Of a stretch of DNA of 24,255 nt, positions 22,837 to 24,255 are shown one piece after another. The stretch is from an uncultured Collinsella sp. (lineage in GTDB: Bacteria > Actinomycetota > Coriobacteriia > Coriobacteriales > Coriobacteriaceae). Under the pieces are notes generated by a model that did no database searches, had not been told where the DNA came from, and worked only from the letters and a program-made list of their open reading frames with translations. Position numbers and translations under genes: made by a program. The stretch covers positions 1-24,255 of the forward strand of contig CABUQV010000025.1 of the NCBI GenBank assembly GCA_902493855.1, written 5' to 3'. The stretch's first letter is position 1. Every line of letters starts with the position of its first letter.

Positions 22837-23047
22837 CAGTCGAAATTGTCAGCCCGGGACCGTCTCGGGCTACGATTGAGGCGCGCCCAGAACGGGCCGC
22901 CGACCGGGCGCCCGCGCACGGCCGAACGTCCCTGCCCCCGAGAGGGCCAGTTGGGTGCTGCCGGCGCGGGACGCGCCGCCCCCGACGGCTGATAGGAAAG
23001 TGCCGGGCAGGTGCCGCGGCTGGTAATGTGAGTGCCGAGGGGGAGGC
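22837..23047 (+). ncRNA. Predicted bridge RNA of the IS110 element
   Basis: Three structures in order. (1) 5' hairpin: CAGTCG/CGATTG enclosing AGCCCGGGA/TCTCGGGCT (22837-22878). (2) Target loop: stem CCCGCGC-A-CGGC with GCCG-GCGCGGG (22911-22922 with 22960-22970), an internal loop whose left strand is GAACGTCCC (22924-22932, identical to the left target) and right strand AGTTGGG (22949-22955, pairs with CCCAAT of the right target through one G-U), and a small apical hairpin. (3) Donor loop: stem GCC/CCCCC/CGGC with GCCG/GGGGG/GGC (22975-22989 with 23034-23047), left strand ATAGGAA (22992-22998, identical to the element's right end at 24236-24242), right strand GTAATG (23023-23028, complementary to CATTAC at its left end), and a 7-bp apical hairpin. 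The exact RNA ends are not known. Confidence 0.8.
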
Positions 23048-23081
23048 CATCCGGTCGAACGACTACCGGAAGGATACCACC

Positions 23082-24215
23082 GTGAAAGCGCCATCCACCA
23101 GACCCGCGGCCGTGCTCGGCCTGGACGTCGGCAAGTCATCGCACTGGGCCTGCCTGGTCGACCGCGACGGGGAGGTGCTGGCCAGCGCCCCCGTCCGCAA
23201 CAGGGAGGCCGAGCTCGACACGCTGTTCGCCTCCGCGCCCGCCGGCACGCTCGTCGTCGTCGACCAGTTCCGCAACATAGGGTCCCTCGCCGTGAGGCGG
23301 GCCCGCGCCGCTGGACTCGGGGTCGCCTACCTGCCCGGGCTCGCCGCCAGCCGCGCCGCGGGCCTGTTCGCCGGCGAGGCCAAGACCGACGAGCGCGACG
23401 CCGCGGTGATCGCGCGGACCGCCCCGGGCGTGCCGGACTCCCTGTCGGGGGTCCCGGGCCGCGGCGAGGCCCTCGAGGCCGCCCGCGCCCTCTCGTCGCA
23501 GCGCGACCACGTCGTCGCCTGCGCGACCAGGGACAAGAACCGCCTGCGCGCGGTGCTGCTCGAGTCCTGCCCGGCCCTCGAGGCCGCGGTCGACCTGTCG
23601 GACCGGCGGTGGCTTGAGCTGCTCGCCGGGTTCGGCGGGGCGTGGGGGATCGCCCGCTCCGGGGCCGGGGGCCCGCGGGCCGAGGCCGCCGGGGAGGCCG
23701 CGGCCGCCTCCACCGCGCCCCCGCCGGCGCTCGTCGAGGCCGAGAACAGGCAGGTCAGGTTCCTGGCCGCCCGGATATCGGAGGCCCTCGACGAGGCCGG
23801 GGCCCTCGAGGCCGAGACGGCGGCGCTGCTCGAGGGCGACGAGACCTACGCGTGCCTGCTCACCGTGCCCGGCATCGGCCCGAGGACCGCGGCGCAGCTC
23901 GCGGTGTCGGTCGACATCGGGAGGTTCCCGGACCACGACCACCTGGCCTCGTACTGCGGCATAGCCCCGAGGGTGAGGAGCTCCGGCACGTCGGTGAGGT
24001 CGGTCAGGGCGTCCAGGCGCGGCGACGCGAGGCTCAAGTCCCTGCTGATCTTCTCGTGCAACAGCCTGGTGAGGTCCTCGGGGCGCTACGGCGAGTACTA
24101 CCGGGCCTGCAGGGCGCGGGGCATGGGGCACGGGCGGGCGCTCAAGGCCGTCGCGAGGAAGCGGCTCAGGGCGATATACGCCGTGATGCGCGACCGGGTG
24201 CCCTACCGGGAGTAG
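23082..24215 (+). CDS. IS110-family transposase (RNA-guided DEDD/serine recombinase)
   Basis: 377 residues from the GTG at 23082, eight bases after GGAAGG. The in-frame GTG at 23028 lies inside the predicted donor loop and is rejected. The N-terminal RuvC-like DEDD domain has GLDVGKSSHWA (Asp15), VVVDQ (Asp61 where the family normally has Glu) and KTDERDAAVIA (Asp103, Asp106). A coiled region with an Ala/Pro-rich stretch (about 200-225) follows. The C-terminal Transposase_20 domain has LLTVPGIGPRTAAQLA, the SSG at about 300 that is a candidate for the catalytic serine, and GDARLKSLLIFSCNSL. GC content is much higher than in the adjacent fic gene. It should join the element's circular form to targets specified by the bridge RNA. 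Confidence 0.93.
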   Translation: MKAPSTRPAAVLGLDVGKSSHWACLVDRDGEVLASAPVRNREAELDTLFASAPAGTLVVVDQFRNIGSLAVRRARAAGLGVAYLPGLAASRAAGLFAGEAKTDERDAAVIARTAPGVPDSLSGVPGRGEALEAARALSSQRDHVVACATRDKNRLRAVLLESCPALEAAVDLSDRRWLELLAGFGGAWGIARSGAGGPRAEAAGEAAAASTAPPPALVEAENRQVRFLAARISEALDEAGALEAETAALLEGDETYACLLTVPGIGPRTAAQLAVSVDIGRFPDHDHLASYCGIAPRVRSSGTSVRSVRASRRGDARLKSLLIFSCNSLVRSSGRYGEYYRACRARGMGHGRALKAVARKRLRAIYAVMRDRVPYRE

Positions 24216-24255
24216 CCCCGACGGTTGACAAAACTATAGGAACACCCAATGACTA

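Larger units (their letters stand above)
22831..24246 (+). mobile_element. Complete IS110-family insertion element
   Basis: About 1416 bases, including a CC at each end. The left flank TAGTCATTTATGAACGTCCC (22813-22832) and the right flank CCCAATGACTA (24245-24255) together rebuild the REP-like sequence found intact at 16959-16987 (27 of 29 bases). The left flank has three C, the right flank three, and the intact copy four, so two C are shared, as expected for a 2-base core. There are no long terminal inverted repeats. The single recombinase gene has 249 non-coding bases before it and only about 30 after, the arrangement of the IS110 group rather than the IS1111 group. Confidence 0.85.

Overview
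High-GC, gene-dense actinobacterial DNA. The gene set (NikR, hypFCDE, GH1 6-phospho-beta-glucosidase with an RpiR regulator, EIIA-Glc, MptD-type ECF transporter) and the many hairpin repeats between genes suggest a gut Coriobacteriia, most likely Collinsella. That is an inference from gene content and style; no rRNA or tRNA gene is present to confirm it.

Region 1 (1-8.24 kb) looks like a metal-chelate (siderophore-type) uptake island. An AraC-family activator faces a translationally coupled ECF transporter operon (S, T and a double-ATPase A). This is followed on the same strand by two half-size ABC transporters of the YbtP/YbtQ type and the start of a DtxR-family iron or manganese repressor. 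No siderophore synthesis genes are visible. Codon choice changes sharply at about 8.24 kb (Phe nearly always TTC before it, mostly TTT in the hyp genes after it).

Region 2 (8.4-16.6 kb) holds a hypothetical protein, thioredoxin, a small His-containing helical protein, NikR with a His-rich tail, the [NiFe]-hydrogenase maturation genes hypF, hypC, hypD and hypE, and a HAD phosphatase. hypF carries an in-frame insertion bounded by a 26-bp inverted repeat.

Region 3 (16.6-17.2 kb) has no gene but is packed with hairpins and REP-like repeats. Region 4 (17.2-21.3 kb) holds a lipoprotein, PTS EIIA, the last codons of a Cof-type HAD gene, and divergent bglA-like and RpiR-type genes.

Region 5 (21.3-24.26 kb) contains a lower-GC Fic protein gene between two 67-bp direct repeats, then a complete IS110-family element. 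The main discovery is in the 5' non-coding end of this element. It folds into a 5' hairpin plus two internal-loop hairpins, and the loop sequences match the target flanks (first loop) and the element's own ends (second loop), as expected of a bridge RNA. The target is the conserved core of a REP-like repeat, and intact copies of that repeat lie at 16.87-16.99 kb in the same window.
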